The translations under genes and the position numbers were made by a program. 15,643 nt of DNA from Ichthyophonus hoferi. Lineage: Eukaryota > Opisthokonta > Ichthyosporea > Ichthyophonida > Ichthyophonidae. Of this stretch, positions 1 to 10,865 are shown piece by piece. The stretch is taken from assembly GCA_002751075.1 (NCBI GenBank), contig NAOQ01000395.1, forward strand, positions 29,474 through 45,116, given 5' to 3'. The notes under the pieces were generated by a model. That model searched no databases and was not told the origin of the DNA. It was given only the letters and a program-made list of their open reading frames with translations. Numbering within the stretch: the first letter of the stretch is position 1; each line of letters starts with the position of its first letter.

Positions 1-1420
1 AATCCGGCTCGGCGGATTAATTTTAATTTGATTACGTGTAGCATAGATTATATGTTATATTTCTCTTTTATAATGAGACACAATACAACATAATATAACA
101 AAATTTAGTATAGAATAATATAGTACAATGCAATATACAATGGCGTAATATAAAGATAACGAGGTAAAACAACATAATACAATGTAATATAATAAATTAT
201 GATTATGGGCCCCTAGGTTCCTGAGTACATTTCAGATTACCAAACGTTTTTGATTGAACAATATAGTATTTTGAAGCTAATTACTATGGATTACATTCAA
301 AGATTACATTTAAATATTATTTAATGGGCCCTGTACAACACTGAACTGGCTTCCAGAAAACATTGCTTTGCATCTCCATATGAATATATTATCATTAAAA
401 TATGTTATGTTATGGCTTAGAACTGGTCTTGTCCATTTAAATGATAAATTAAAATTGAACATTAGATTCGCATCTGAGGGCTTGGGTTTTCCTGTTATCA
501 GATCATATGTTATAGTACTCGGCCAAAAACCTGTAAAGGTTGAAATGTTTTAACAAATTAGTAAACTAATTAATCTCATTCTTAAAAACAAATTAAAATC
601 ATTTAAGGAACTGAAAACTGAGGTTTCAAAAATCTGGTATGTTTTATAGTTTAAATGAATTCTTTACACGTTCGATAAATTTTTATTTTTTCATTTACTA
701 TAGCTATCTATGGTAATTCTAGTGACTTGTCCATAGGCTCAAGGTCTATAATTGATTTTTAATTCCTACATAAACGTTTTCTTTTAGGTACTGAAGAGTA
801 GTATCTCAATTCGGTTTATTAGGAACTAGCCAGTTCTTCGTACACTTCTTTTACGACCTTAGGGTAGTCTAGTCTGTGAAACCACCCTCCTGTGGGTGTT
901 GCTGCATTTACATTTGCACACGATTGTAGCCAATACAAAGACAAGACACTAAGTCACTAGCGTACCCTATTGAGGTACATGGTAGGTGTAATAGTTACCA
1001 TTTTTAATATATTCGATGGTATTAAAAACGGGAGATTTTACTGAATAGATATTGAAGACAAACCATATGATCGGGTTTCAATCTGCACATAAGCCTATAT
1101 GATTAGGTCTCACTGACGGTTGGCTAGTGACTAATAATTTTCAAGAAAATCTGTAGTATCTATTGGAGATTCCAAATAGTCGTAAAATTCACAGGATGAT
1201 GAATTATATTACTATAGATTATACATTTGCATCTAAAGTTGTGCGAAACAGAAACCTGTTTGCAACATGGAAATACAACGATAGTTTGCGATAGTATAAT
1301 ATATTATGTTATTGGTGTGCTAATATACCAAATACACTATAGGGTAAGGTGTTGGTCATCAAATTATCAGTGCATATCACCATTCAAGTAATACTGAAGC
1401 AGAACCTGTTACCAAGATAA
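1..1420. other. Gene-free stretch left of the repeat
   Basis: No frame here looks like protein. A short open frame at 368-553 is composed of common A+T-rich codons with no motif and no splice context. The 780-1000 part is less A+T-rich and contains two small hairpins (CACCC with GGGTG, GTACC with GGTAC), but I recognise nothing in it. Confidence 0.6.
70..200. repeat. Five-base-motif A+T-rich tract
   Basis: A run of ACAAT/ATAAT/ACAACAT words like that in TIM50 intron 2 but outside any gene seen here. There is no precise unit. Confidence 0.5.
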
Positions 1421-1745
1421 ATGTAGAGGGTAAACATAATACGCCTTGTCTTTATCTTAAGCCGCTATTGTGCCAATGAAGTATGTCAGGTTGCGGACTA
1501 TAGTGTAAGCAAAACTGGAAGCCCCGTCTTAACCACATAGTGGTTAACTTATGCCATTATAAAGGGAGGTTATATGATGAGACTGCATTCAGATCAAACT
1601 GCATACATAATATAATATGGTATACAGGAATTAATCTCAATTTAAAAGGTTACAATCTAGGTTTGATAGATTAACTCTACCATTTGATTAATAGCAGATA
1701 ATAAATAAATATAGAATCATTGTAACGGATTACACATGTTCCAAC
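1421..1745 (+). repeat. Dispersed repeat, copy 1 (unknown class)
   Basis: About 325 bp alignable by eye with copies at 10564-10865 and 14666-15005 (inverted). Shared blocks in order: GGGTAAACATAAT, TTTATCTTA, GACTATAGTGTAAGC, AAAACTGGAAGCC, a hairpin, TACAGGAATTAATCTCAA, TTAATAGCAGATAATAAATA, and a tail GGATTACACATGTTCCAAC. The hairpin here is TTAACCAC-ATA-GTGGTTAA with eight-base arms. It has no long open frame and no clear terminal inverted repeats. It lies downstream of DNPEP. It could be a non-autonomous DNA element or a SINE. Confidence 0.7.
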
Positions 1746-2172
1746 AATTAAATTAAAATTTAAGTGATATTGTTAATTAGTAAATATAAAAATATATAGA
1801 TAGGGATGTGTGTGAATAAAATAGATAAAACCGAGCAATAACTAAAGGCACGACCGTTTTTTTTACCAATCATATATCTTATAAAATATTTAGACAATTA
1901 TAATTATAATGCAATATATTCTGATATTATGTAAAATAATTGAATATAAGAAAATTTAAAATATGTTTATATAATTATAATGTTATTTCATATCTTAATC
2001 TATCACAACAAATCATGAAACTTATCTTTCTTTGTAATTTGACACCTAGGAAATCTGGCTATGACACTATACTATACTATATTCCATTATATATATACAT
2101 AATAGTGTGCATATTATAATATAACTGCTATAATATCAAGCTATACTATACAATACTATACCCCATTATACA
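1746..2172. other. A+T-rich spacer downstream of DNPEP
   Basis: Very A+T-rich, with TATAC/ACTAT words at 2060-2170. No gene or RNA was recognised. It includes the expected DNPEP transcript end region. Confidence 0.6.
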
Positions 2173-2178
2173 TTTATT
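2173..2178 (-). promoter_or_regulatory. Candidate polyadenylation signal for DNPEP
   Basis: AATAAA on the minus strand, about 200 nt past the TAA stop of DNPEP. It is the first canonical hexamer I see downstream. In DNA this A+T-rich, chance hexamers are common, so this is only the likeliest candidate. It implies a 3' untranslated region of a little over 200 nt. Confidence 0.35.
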
Positions 2179-2376
2179 AGTTGAGGATGCATAGTTTAAT
2201 TATATAATTAATACTCCCAGGAAAACCAATACATATGGACCAGCACCTCATCGTAGTACACCAAATTATTCGTCCTATCAAATCACTTGATTAAAAAGAT
2301 ATTTTTTTCAAAAGACATAGGTGAACACAGATTTGTCCAGTGTGGTAATTCATACACATGGTAAGGGGAAAATCAA

Positions 2377-5300
2377 TTAATCGATTACATAACCGGCTTC
2401 CATAGCACTGAATTCCTTGAAGAACGCCTAAAAAGGAAAGAGACTAGGAATTAATATACTATATATATGTTTGTGCCAATCCAATATTCACTATTGTACT
2501 ACTATACTATCATACCTATGACTAGGTCACTATATTATCCTACCAACCCTAATACACCATTATATAATAGCCACTCAAACACATACCTCAAATAGCGCTA
2601 CGCTATAGTCGACATCCTTCACACCTCCCATCTCACGAATGGAATGCATAGATAGTTGAGCATTACCAATGTCTGTACAGAATTAAATTTTAATCGTACA
2701 ATTTTAAAATAAAGATATACATAAATACATAATAATCAATTGTAATTGGTACAATCTTTTCTACTTTTAAACCCTAATAGTGTACGCGTTAAAACTGAAT
2801 TCTTTAATATTATTCGCTTGTTATTCCATGCTTGCTATGCATTGCTTAACAGATTTTTTGAGGTCTTTTCTGCACCTGTCCAAAAGCAATATTTTAATTT
2901 TTTAATGTGGTCTGTGAATGGAGAATAAAAAATATACCATTATATGTTACTGGGTAGATTGCATATCACAGATTAACTAGTATCCCTTATATCTCATTAG
3001 TGATTTATCATACTAGAGACTACACCAAAACCAATAATAATCACTTACCCACAGTACGAATACCGGTATTGGAGGATAGAATAGGACCAATGGTAGAACC
3101 GCAGGGAGAGTCATTACGTACACACATATCCTAATTAGGAAATTAATTAATTGGTGTTAGTTAATAAAAAATAATGTTGCATAGCTTTACCTATAATATT
3201 TCATATTTTAATGAAATAAATGCTCCCTTATCCAATTATATCATTAATGCGACGCTATAAGCCAATAACAGTGAAGGACAATATAGATCAAGACAACGTA
3301 ATACCATTCTATCTAATAGGATAATATATATAATATATTCTATAATACAAGAATATCGTATCTTATCATATCACACTATATCCTATCATCTCCTTCTATT
3401 ACCTGTAAAGGAATGTTGTTTTTTTTAGCCAATGCCCTTAGGATATTAGCAGTAACAGCAGTAGTAGCATAGCGTTGATTAGCATTAAATTTAATGGCAG
3501 GGCCCTTGTTCAGGAGTGGACGATGGTTCTCCTCATGCTTCTCACTGGTTGATTAAAATTAAATTTAAAATAGTTAAAATACGTATAGTAGTCCTATTGG
3601 TTACTTGAAGAAGTTAAACTGGTTAAAATATATAAGTACTAATAGATTTCATAGGATGCTTATAGGTACATAGAATGAATCATATTGATTGGCTTAAAAT
3701 AAATTTTAATCTAATATAATATAGTATGATATAGTATGATAAGATATAGTATACTACAATACAATACAACGCAATACCATATCCTATCCTATCCTATCCT
3801 ACATACATACACTACTTACGGGTAGTTAGGGTGAATACCGTGGGACATGTCTGAACTAATCAGAACACTTTTAGCCATAGCGATGTCAAACTGTAAGAGA
3901 ATAATACATGCATGTTAGTAAGTATAGAATATTATAGGTAGGTAGGTTGATATGCACATAGTATAGTAATAGTGTACGATAATACTATAGTATATATACC
4001 AGTTTAGGGGTGTATGTGCCAATTATACGGACTATTCTATACTATACTATGTATTGTAATATACTATAGTATACCTACCAGTTCAGGGGTGTCAGTGTTA
4101 ATTATACGGGCTAAAGTACGAAGGAGAATGTTGGACCCCGCACCATAAGCTAATAGAAAGGAGAGGAAGAGAGAAAGAGAACATACGTTAGGTACAGGCC
4201 TATTGAATAGTGGGCTTAGTTGGAAAAAAGAAAGAAAGAGTATATTTACATTACTATATCTATTACATTATCTCATGCTATTCACATACTAATTGATGAT
4301 AGGATAATCTGTAAATTTTCATTATCTCCAGTATTTGTATTGGCCAATTGAGGTAATAATATACATACAGCATATTATATTATTATCTAACTAGAAAGTA
4401 AATAAAAGTTAGCATTATATTAAATATGCATTATGACCATTGAATCCCATATAGGGCAGTAACATGATCTCTTACCTGAATTGGACCCAATCTCTTCGTG
4501 GTCAAACATGCAGATCATCTGGGATAGAGGAGGGTAAATAGATTATAGGAGATAGATATATATAGGTATAGAGAGACGAGGGTAAATAGATTATAGGAGA
4601 TACATATATATATAGGTATAGAGAAAGGTAGGTAAATAGATTATAGGAGATAAATATATATGTATGGAAAGAGGAGAGTAAATAGATTGTATTATTTACC
4701 TCTATACTTTCATCTTGGGAGAGAGCAACAGCATCAGACGAAGCGTTGATCAGAGACTATAGTAGAGAGTGGATTGGTTACATTATATACCCATATAGAT
4801 ATATTACCATTCCTATACATAGACATTACTATTTAAATATACGTACAAATGAATATAACCATATAGATAAACACATCCACGTATCTATACCTGCAGGCAC
4901 GTGTAGGTGCTCATAAGGTTATCTAGGCGAGGGGAGAATAGGAATTCATTGTGTGCGCCTCCCACACAGGCAGGGACTACATCAGCTACACTTAGTTCAA
5001 AGTCTAGAAGATCAGACACTGGGCATGGGTAATAGGTAGGTGAGTATATGTATGTATGTATGTATGCATGTATGTATATATGTATGTATATATGGGTATA
5101 CACCATACTATACTATCCTATCCTATATACCTTCCACTTTCAACTCCTCTGCTATCAACTTTAACAATATAGGCGAGTGTCTGCCCTCCTGAGTAGATAC
5201 GTCATACTCGGTAGGTCCCTGAGCCTCCCTGGAATAATAAAAAAAAATAATCAGTCATAATAAACTAAAGCTAGTCTGGTATGTAGTTAATTGTTTATTA

Positions 5301-8300
5301 ATAGCTTCATATTATTATTTTTTGAACTAATAATTGCATCAATCTGTACACCTGACAATTAAGTGCAATTAATATATTAATTAACACTTACTGCTCAAGG
5401 GCTTGGGCCAGAATGGGAGCCATGTTGGTTTCAGTGTTAAATTTGAATCCCTGTATATATAATATAGTATAGTATAGTAGTGTATGATATACAGTATGTT
5501 AGGTTAGTATGTAATAGTTTGCAATATGTCATGACAATATTAGTCTAAGTAGAAAGATTTAAAAGTTAAAATCAGGGCAAACCATATAACATGCTATAAA
5601 TTGATACTTACATCAGCATTAACGGATCGATCCAAGTGGATGGCAAGGGTGGGAATACGTAGGATTGGTCTGTTAATATGAACCAATCGGTGCTCAACAC
5701 CTCCCTCCTTACGGACCAATACCCTGCCGGCGATCTGAATGATAGTAACTAATTGGTTAGAATATAGATATATCACACTATACTATTAACAATAATATAT
5801 GGTTATAGATGTGTGTACGTATTAAATTAAAATGACGATCTTACAGCCATACTATACCTATTACTATTTACCAGTTTATAACAAGTAGTAATAGTAGGTA
5901 TATCAATATGTCTCTATACACTATATACTTACTGTAAGGTCCCTATCAAACCAGGTATGCCAGATACCCCCTCCATACATCTGTACACCCACAGCCAGGT
6001 AGCCGTTCTTCTTAAGATCGGAGTTGGGCTTCAGCTTAGGGCAGGGACTATATAGTAGGGCAATATTTTGGTAAGATAATAAGGCAATAGTATGGTAAGA
6101 TAATAAAGTAATAGTATGGTAAGATAATAAGGTAATAGTATGGTAAGATAATAAGGTAATAGTATGGTAAGATAATAAAGCAATAGTATGGTAAGATAAT
6201 CGGGTAACAGTATGATAAGATAGTAGGGTAATAGTATTATATGATATAGGGTCCATAGAATGATAGCACTAACCTGTCAGTGTGGGCTCCCACAATGTTA
6301 AAGCCATTTCCTTTGACATATTTACCACCTACAGCAAAGGCTATAATAGTAGAACGATTACGGGTGAAAAAGTACTTGCTGGTAAGAGAGAGGAAGAGAG
6401 AGATATGATGTAAGGTTAGCATAAATGAGGCTGATGTCATTATGGCGTCATTAAATACATATGTTTACTATATGCAAAAAGAAATATTATCCTGTTTATA
6501 TATATCTACATATGATTAATACAAAACAGTATATGTTTAACAAACCAATAGAGGGTTAGCCAATGAATGCAGAAGGGTTGCCCAACTATATGAGGTCATA
6601 AACCAATCTACAATATAATGTAGTCAGTTCATAGACTAATGGCTAATTAATTAATATAAACTAATTAATTTGCCTTAATTAAAATATAGACTGTGAGCAC
6701 ACCTTATATCCAATCTCTTTCACTGGCTTTTATTCGATGAATGAAATGCACAAATTAGCCCCAATTAAGATACAGAAAATAAGCATTCGACCTTAGTCCT
6801 GGGTTCTAAAGTTTAAAATTTATTTAAATTAAAAAACCACCCCAATTAAAATGTACAAAGTAATCCCAGACTTAGTACCTACCCGTTAGGCTGTACATCC
6901 CATTGGTTTCTCTCTTTGATTTCCTTGAAGCCAGCGACAGTTAGACGGCTAATACATTCATCAACTATATGTAGGATAGGGTAGATAGAAGATATTACCA
7001 TAAGTATAACCACATTTACATAATTGACTGGACTGTGTATATATCTTACTATATCTTGCTATATCCTATATTACAGGGGTGTATATACCAGCATGGAATG
7101 GAGAGGGACTCTTGTTCACAAAGTTCAGGAAAGGCTGAACGTATTTTGATTCGACAGCCTGAAAAAATCCCTATAGGTTAATATCAATTAAAAAAACTTT
7201 AAATACCACATAGGTCAATAGTAAAAGTTCAATTAGGCTAAATTAATAATACTTCCAATATAACCACGTCAAAAATAGCAATATATATGGGTAAAAAATT
7301 TCGAGCGTCCGTGTATGGTAATGCTGTGACAGGTTTTAAAATAAAAAGTATATAATAATAATGATGAAATATATCATAACAAAACATATCTATACAATAA
7401 AGTCTGCTAATAAATGTAATGTTAGATAACCAATAGCATCAACGACTTAGTCCGGGAATAATAAGAGTATTGATATTATTTTGTTCTTATTGGCGAGTTC
7501 TTAACACCCCTTGCCTATTAGAACCAATCATAACTATACATTAATTATATCACCATGCTAACTTATTTTATTCCACTCTTTACCCACTCTATTTCGGTGA
7601 TTCTCAACCAGTAAGATATGTACATGAAAATATAATCCAAGATAATTATTAATTTAAACTTTAAAAAAACACAGTTTTGTAATTAAGCATATTGGATAGA
7701 CAGAAAGTAACATTAAAAATATTATCCAATAAAATAACACAATTGAAAAGTCAAGACTGGTACATTTTAGTTTTTTAATAAGGGTGTTGATTATAACATG
7801 GCATTTAACACATACATGTGTCTTCAATAGTGTGATGTCAGTGTTAATAGCATACATTTTGGGACAATATATATAGCTATTAGTAAGATAGAGTAAAAAT
7901 AAAAGGTATTTATATTTTATATATTTTTCTTTTATTGCACTGTTTACTCCATGTTTTGTGCTTGCGGTTCTCTGTTTGTTTTCAGCCACGTAAACAAGCA
8001 TAAATACATACATACATATTATCTTTCATACACACACAAAACCCTAAATAGATTTAAGAGTATAAATAAAATAATAAATAACAGTATACCATCTACTTCT
8101 TTTATTTATGTACTTCAAAGTGTATGTGGTTGGTTATGTTGGTATGTGTGTAAACGGTTTAGCCGAAAGACATGCTGTCAATCTCATGTATGATAAGTAT
8201 GTATGCTTCAGACAAACATAAGGGTATGTATAGGAGAGTAGTCAAGTTCTATATGTATAAGAAAATGAAATAACTTTGTTTGTCTTTATTATATTTTAAT

Positions 8301-8326
8301 ATGTACATAGGTAAACTACCTACCAT
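2377..8326 (-). CDS. DNPEP: Aspartyl aminopeptidase, M18 zinc metallopeptidase (17 exons, complete)
   Basis: Cytosolic exopeptidase family that removes N-terminal Asp/Glu from peptides. Coding exons in transcript order: 8326-8324, 7158-7089, 6964-6883, 6378-6274, 6047-5933, 5734-5612, 5450-5392, 5228-5131, 5018-4891, 4756-4700, 4518-4476, 4149-4079, 3890-3820, 3544-3403, 3130-3049, 2672-2587, 2427-2377 (TAA). Every junction is GT-AG, phases agree, and the sum is 1386 nt (461 residues; human about 475). Seen in the product: [12 protein letters not shown] (14-25), KYFFTRN (53-59), GAHTDSP (82-88), [14 protein letters not shown] (111-124), [13 protein letters not shown] (147-159), PRLDN (248-252), DHEEIGS (286-292), [12 protein letters not shown] (330-341), HEENHRPL (345-352), [14 protein letters not shown] (394-407), QLSMHSIRE (422-430). 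By family knowledge the zinc ligands are H84, D251, E289, D332 and H426, with catalytic base E288; all are present, so the enzyme should be active. Exons 2-17 are near certain. Exon 1 (ATG only) is inferred. Confidence 0.95.
3781..3800. repeat. ATCCT pentanucleotide microsatellite, DNPEP intron 13
   Basis: Four perfect ATCCT units following a degenerate ATAGTATG/ACAAT tract, 20 bp from the 5' splice site of exon 13 (minus strand). Confidence 0.8.
3983..4034 (-). repeat. Decayed copy of the end of DNPEP exon 12 and its 5' splice site
   Basis: 52 bp align without gaps to 4062-4113 with 8 differences, offset 79 bp. The source spans the last 35 nt of exon 12, the donor and the first intron bases. 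The copy lies downstream in intron 12 and keeps CTG|GT at the equivalent junction. Its reading differs from the exon by several amino-acid changes (IIGTYTPKL against IINTDTPEL). No clear acceptor precedes it, so it is probably a fossil of a tandem duplication, not a used exon. Confidence 0.85.
4519..4688 (-). repeat. 48-bp tandem array filling DNPEP intron 10
   Basis: Three and a half units of 46-50 bp, each with AATCTATTTACCCTC followed by a pyrimidine-rich stretch (minus strand), make up nearly all of the 181-bp intron. Unit starts on the plus strand lie near 4533, 4581, 4631 and 4677. The final unit ends as CTATTTACCCTCCTCTATCC followed by CAG, the real acceptor of exon 11. The internal units keep the pyrimidine tract but carry ATAC where the acceptor AG would be. 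Confidence 0.85.
5042..5098. repeat. TATG microsatellite in DNPEP intron 8
   Basis: Plus-strand run of TATG/TGTA tetranucleotides with a few substitutions, within 25 bp of the exon 9 acceptor. It explains the Tyr/Ile/His-rich open frame on the minus strand here, which is not a gene. Confidence 0.85.
6048..6245 (-). repeat. 24-bp minisatellite filling DNPEP intron 4
   Basis: About eight tandem units of GGTAATAGTATGGTAAGATA plus ATAA (plus strand) occupy nearly all of the 226-bp intron between exons 4 and 5. The unit is exactly eight codons and happens to be open on the minus strand in the exon 5 frame (LLSYHTIT repeats). Unit differences include Thr/Ala changes, and the intron is not a multiple of three, so it is not likely to be coding. 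The units run into the acceptor: the last stretch before the AG resembles a decayed unit. Confidence 0.9.
8324..8326 (-). CDS. DNPEP: Probable first coding exon of DNPEP: the ATG alone, split from the rest by intron 1
   Basis: Exon 2 opens in phase 0 directly after an acceptor (TTTTTTCAG) with [10 protein letters not shown] and has no Met of its own, so the start must lie upstream and end on a codon boundary. On the minus strand CAAAATG is followed at once by GTAGGT, a good 5' splice site. This gives M|AVESKY and a 1165-bp intron 1 (7159-8323). The sequence around the ATG is a favourable initiation context. A weaker ATG|GTGATA exists near 7550. No other short ATG exon with a good donor and the right phase was seen in 7160-8330. 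An RNA read across the junction would settle it. Confidence 0.5.
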
Positions 8327-9245
8327 TTTGATAACAGAAAATTCAAATCCAAAGAGGAACAGTGAATATAAAAGGAATAAATGTAACACCCTGGTACTTA
8401 TACCAATAGATAGTTAGATTGCCCTGGGACAATTAGCATAAACAATGAGATTATGAATAAGCCAATGACTTATTAGCTTGATGTTTATAGGCCAATATAT
8501 ATAAATGATATTATTTTTAATTAAAATAAGTAACTGCTAGGGTTAAAATTTAAATTATATCATTTCTTGTTTGTGTACCAAAATTATTATTTTTTTTAAC
8601 TGCAGTGAAAAAAAAAAAGAGGAAGATATACAGTTATAAACTATAGTAACCTTAACCCTAACGCATATATTATTATAAAACTACGTTGTATTCATGTATA
8701 TTTATGCATATTATTTTAGTTAGATCAATTTGGGCTTATTGTTATGGCTATGTAGAATTTTACTTTCATCTAGCCCAAGGTAATTTAAAACAATAAAATC
8801 CGGTTATATAAGTTGGACCAGTGCATTCTCAATGATTTATTTATTAACTGCGCATTCCAATTTTCTTCTAAATGATATAATAAGCTATTGTAATAATAAA
8901 AATAAGCAAACTTCAGAGTAATGAGTAATGGGATATACTTCACATTATAATCCGGTAGCAACATATAAAATATTTAATATATTAATATCCATGTACTAAC
9001 CTAGACCCTTCAAAAAATTTAACCGAGTAATCGTTAAATAATCCATATATAAGGTTGAGGGTGGGGCTTGGGCATGGTAGGAAAACGGAAAATAAAAATC
9101 TTGTTGTGGAAAATTTACTGGCACCAAAAAAATAGCATCATCTGTGAGCAAATCCCATGAAAACTGTTAGTGTGTTTATGTTAACTTTTGTAATATTATT
9201 TATTAGATCTCTTGCTCTATAATTTTTATTTTGATATTTAGTTCA
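8327..9245. other. DNPEP 5' flank
   Basis: It must hold the DNPEP 5' untranslated region and promoter (minus strand, rightwards from 8327). I see no reliable TATA box or initiator among the many A+T-rich words, and no other gene. Confidence 0.5.
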
Positions 9246-9531
9246 GGTGTATATTGCAGATATTTCAGGCATTGGTGACCCTTGCAGGTTTTTATTCCTA
9301 CTCCTGGGTTTGTATCGTATTTTGTGGTCCAATTGTATGTTCCATCTCATTCTACGATGCAATGCCTGGGATTTAAAAAAAAAAAAAACATATATTGCCA
9401 TGCCATTGGTTAATATGGATCACGCATCATTTTTGTATGGCTGTAAAGGAATCGGTGGTAGTTTTAGTGACTCTTGCCCACAGGCTTCGGGATCTCCAAT
9501 TGGTTGCTGTGTAATAGTTGGTTTTCAGTAG
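9246..9531. other. Complex, possibly once-coding island between the genes; not recognised
   Basis: Less A+T-rich than its surroundings and with open frames on both strands. On the minus strand, a T-run then CCCAG near 9367 precedes an open segment to TGA at 9246 that reads like protein (RRMRWNIQLDHK...GSPMPEISAIYT). A second open segment, about 9428-9512, follows TTACACAG and ends YKNDA-stop. The two do not join in frame in any way I trust. On the plus strand 9247-9531 is open but includes a 13-base A run. It could be a decayed exon or transposon piece, or chance. Confidence 0.25.
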
Positions 9532-10563
9532 TAATAGCTAACCGATCTGATATGTTTTCAAAACTCAATTGCAGTGGTAGAGGCCCGTATACCGACTCTC
9601 TAGGTCACTGGCTGTAGTAATTATACCTCTGTTTCAATTCAGGGGGAATAAATGCTTTGATTCGCTTAGGTACTAATGCAGATATTGCAGAGTGAGACTG
9701 ATCGGTAAAGTGTGCTATATTACGATGTAAATAGTAACTATTATCACTATTTACTCTTAGTAGTCAGTTCTCCGACTTCTGAGCGAACAAGAGATCTAGA
9801 CATCCTCGCCTTCAAGTGACAACGGTGAACTAGACATTGCAATAATAATGTAATGATTATATACATATACATTGTGATATTACTTAATTAAATAATCAAT
9901 TGCAAAAGTTTGTGTGTTACGAGTGATTTCGTATGATCCGGGCTTTATTGATTGTTTCCAATTCTTCTTATTCTTTCTCGACCTTTATTCATCATGGGTG
10001 TTAATTACAGCTGTGTTCATTAATGAAAATGTGACAGATTGTAAAGATCCTTATTGGTTAATATAATTCACAAAAGACTACTGAAGCCCACTAGAATTGT
10101 TTACTTTTATTTTGAGATTCTAATACTATTTATTATGTCCTCATTTGGATGACACGTTAACTAATTTCCTCATTAATGCAAGTATTCACATGCCACATAC
10201 TAGGCACTGACAACTCAATTTACCTGTGGAGAACGATATTCAACTAATCAATATAAGACTGATCATTTCATACCTGCTTGTTATCAGGACTTCGGCCAAA
10301 CTACGTGTTCATTCGGAGTTAACGGTCTTGTAACAGGCTAGAATAAATAAACCACTAAAAAAGGCAAGGCCAAATAAAATTACATAAAAAAAAACAGGTA
10401 ATTTCATTATACTTTATAAAACATACTGTTATACATATTTTATAATAAAGTTTATACAGATGAAGAGACTTTCTGTTATGGCCCCAAGTAGTCCAGCCAA
10501 CTGTGAAAGCTACATTCGTACATCTCAACCTCTATGACTTAGTAAGATATAGTATGGAATAGC
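9532..10563. other. Intergenic stretch, nothing recognised
   Basis: It contains some less A+T-rich parts (9540-9840, 10270-10340), but no protein-like frame, RNA gene or tandem repeat that I can support. Confidence 0.5.
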
Positions 10564-10865
10564 GTAGAAACAAGAAAAATATACGGGGTAAATATACCCT
10601 ATCTTTATCTTAAACTGTTACCCTGACAATAACACATATTAGGTGGCGGATTACAGTCGAAGAAAAACTGGAAGCCCGGCCTCAAGCACAGTCGTTAATT
10701 TTAACCATTCTAAACATGCGTAATGCGGCAAGACTGAGTTCAGATCAAAATATACACCTGATATAACATAGTATACAGGAATTAATTTCAATCTGAATCA
10801 TTGCTATCTAGGTTGATAGGTTATCTCTATTAGTTTATTAATAGCAGATAATAAATAAATAAATG
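10564..10865 (+). repeat. Dispersed repeat, copy 2 (unknown class)
   Basis: Same orientation as copy 1. It shares TTTATCTTAAACTGTTACCCTGACAAT-type sequence with copy 3 and AAAACTGGAAGCC, TACAGGAATTAAT and AGCAGATAATAAATAAATA with copy 1. The central hairpin seen in the other copies is eroded here (CAAGCACAGTCGTTAA), and the tail after the AATA run is not clearly alignable, so this looks like the most decayed copy. It lies in the space between the DNPEP and TIM50 heads. Confidence 0.65.

Noticed and set aside
2746-2928. 60-codon plus-strand open frame
   Set aside because: Lies in DNPEP intron 15 on the opposite strand, with no motif or splice context.
7654-8013. 119-codon open frame on the minus strand within DNPEP intron 1
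   Set aside because: Lys/Ile/Tyr/Leu-rich translation of A+T-rich DNA, with no domain, lying inside a likely intron and overlapped by another open frame on the other strand.
8648-8666. Telomere-like CCTTAACCCTAACG
   Set aside because: Only about two imperfect units within ordinary intergenic DNA; not enough to call an internal telomeric repeat.
9560-9650. Possible tRNA-derived sequence: AGTGGTAGAGG followed by TGTTTCAATTC
   Set aside because: The two resemble internal Pol III boxes, but the spacing is long, the T-arm does not pair well, and no acceptor stem forms.
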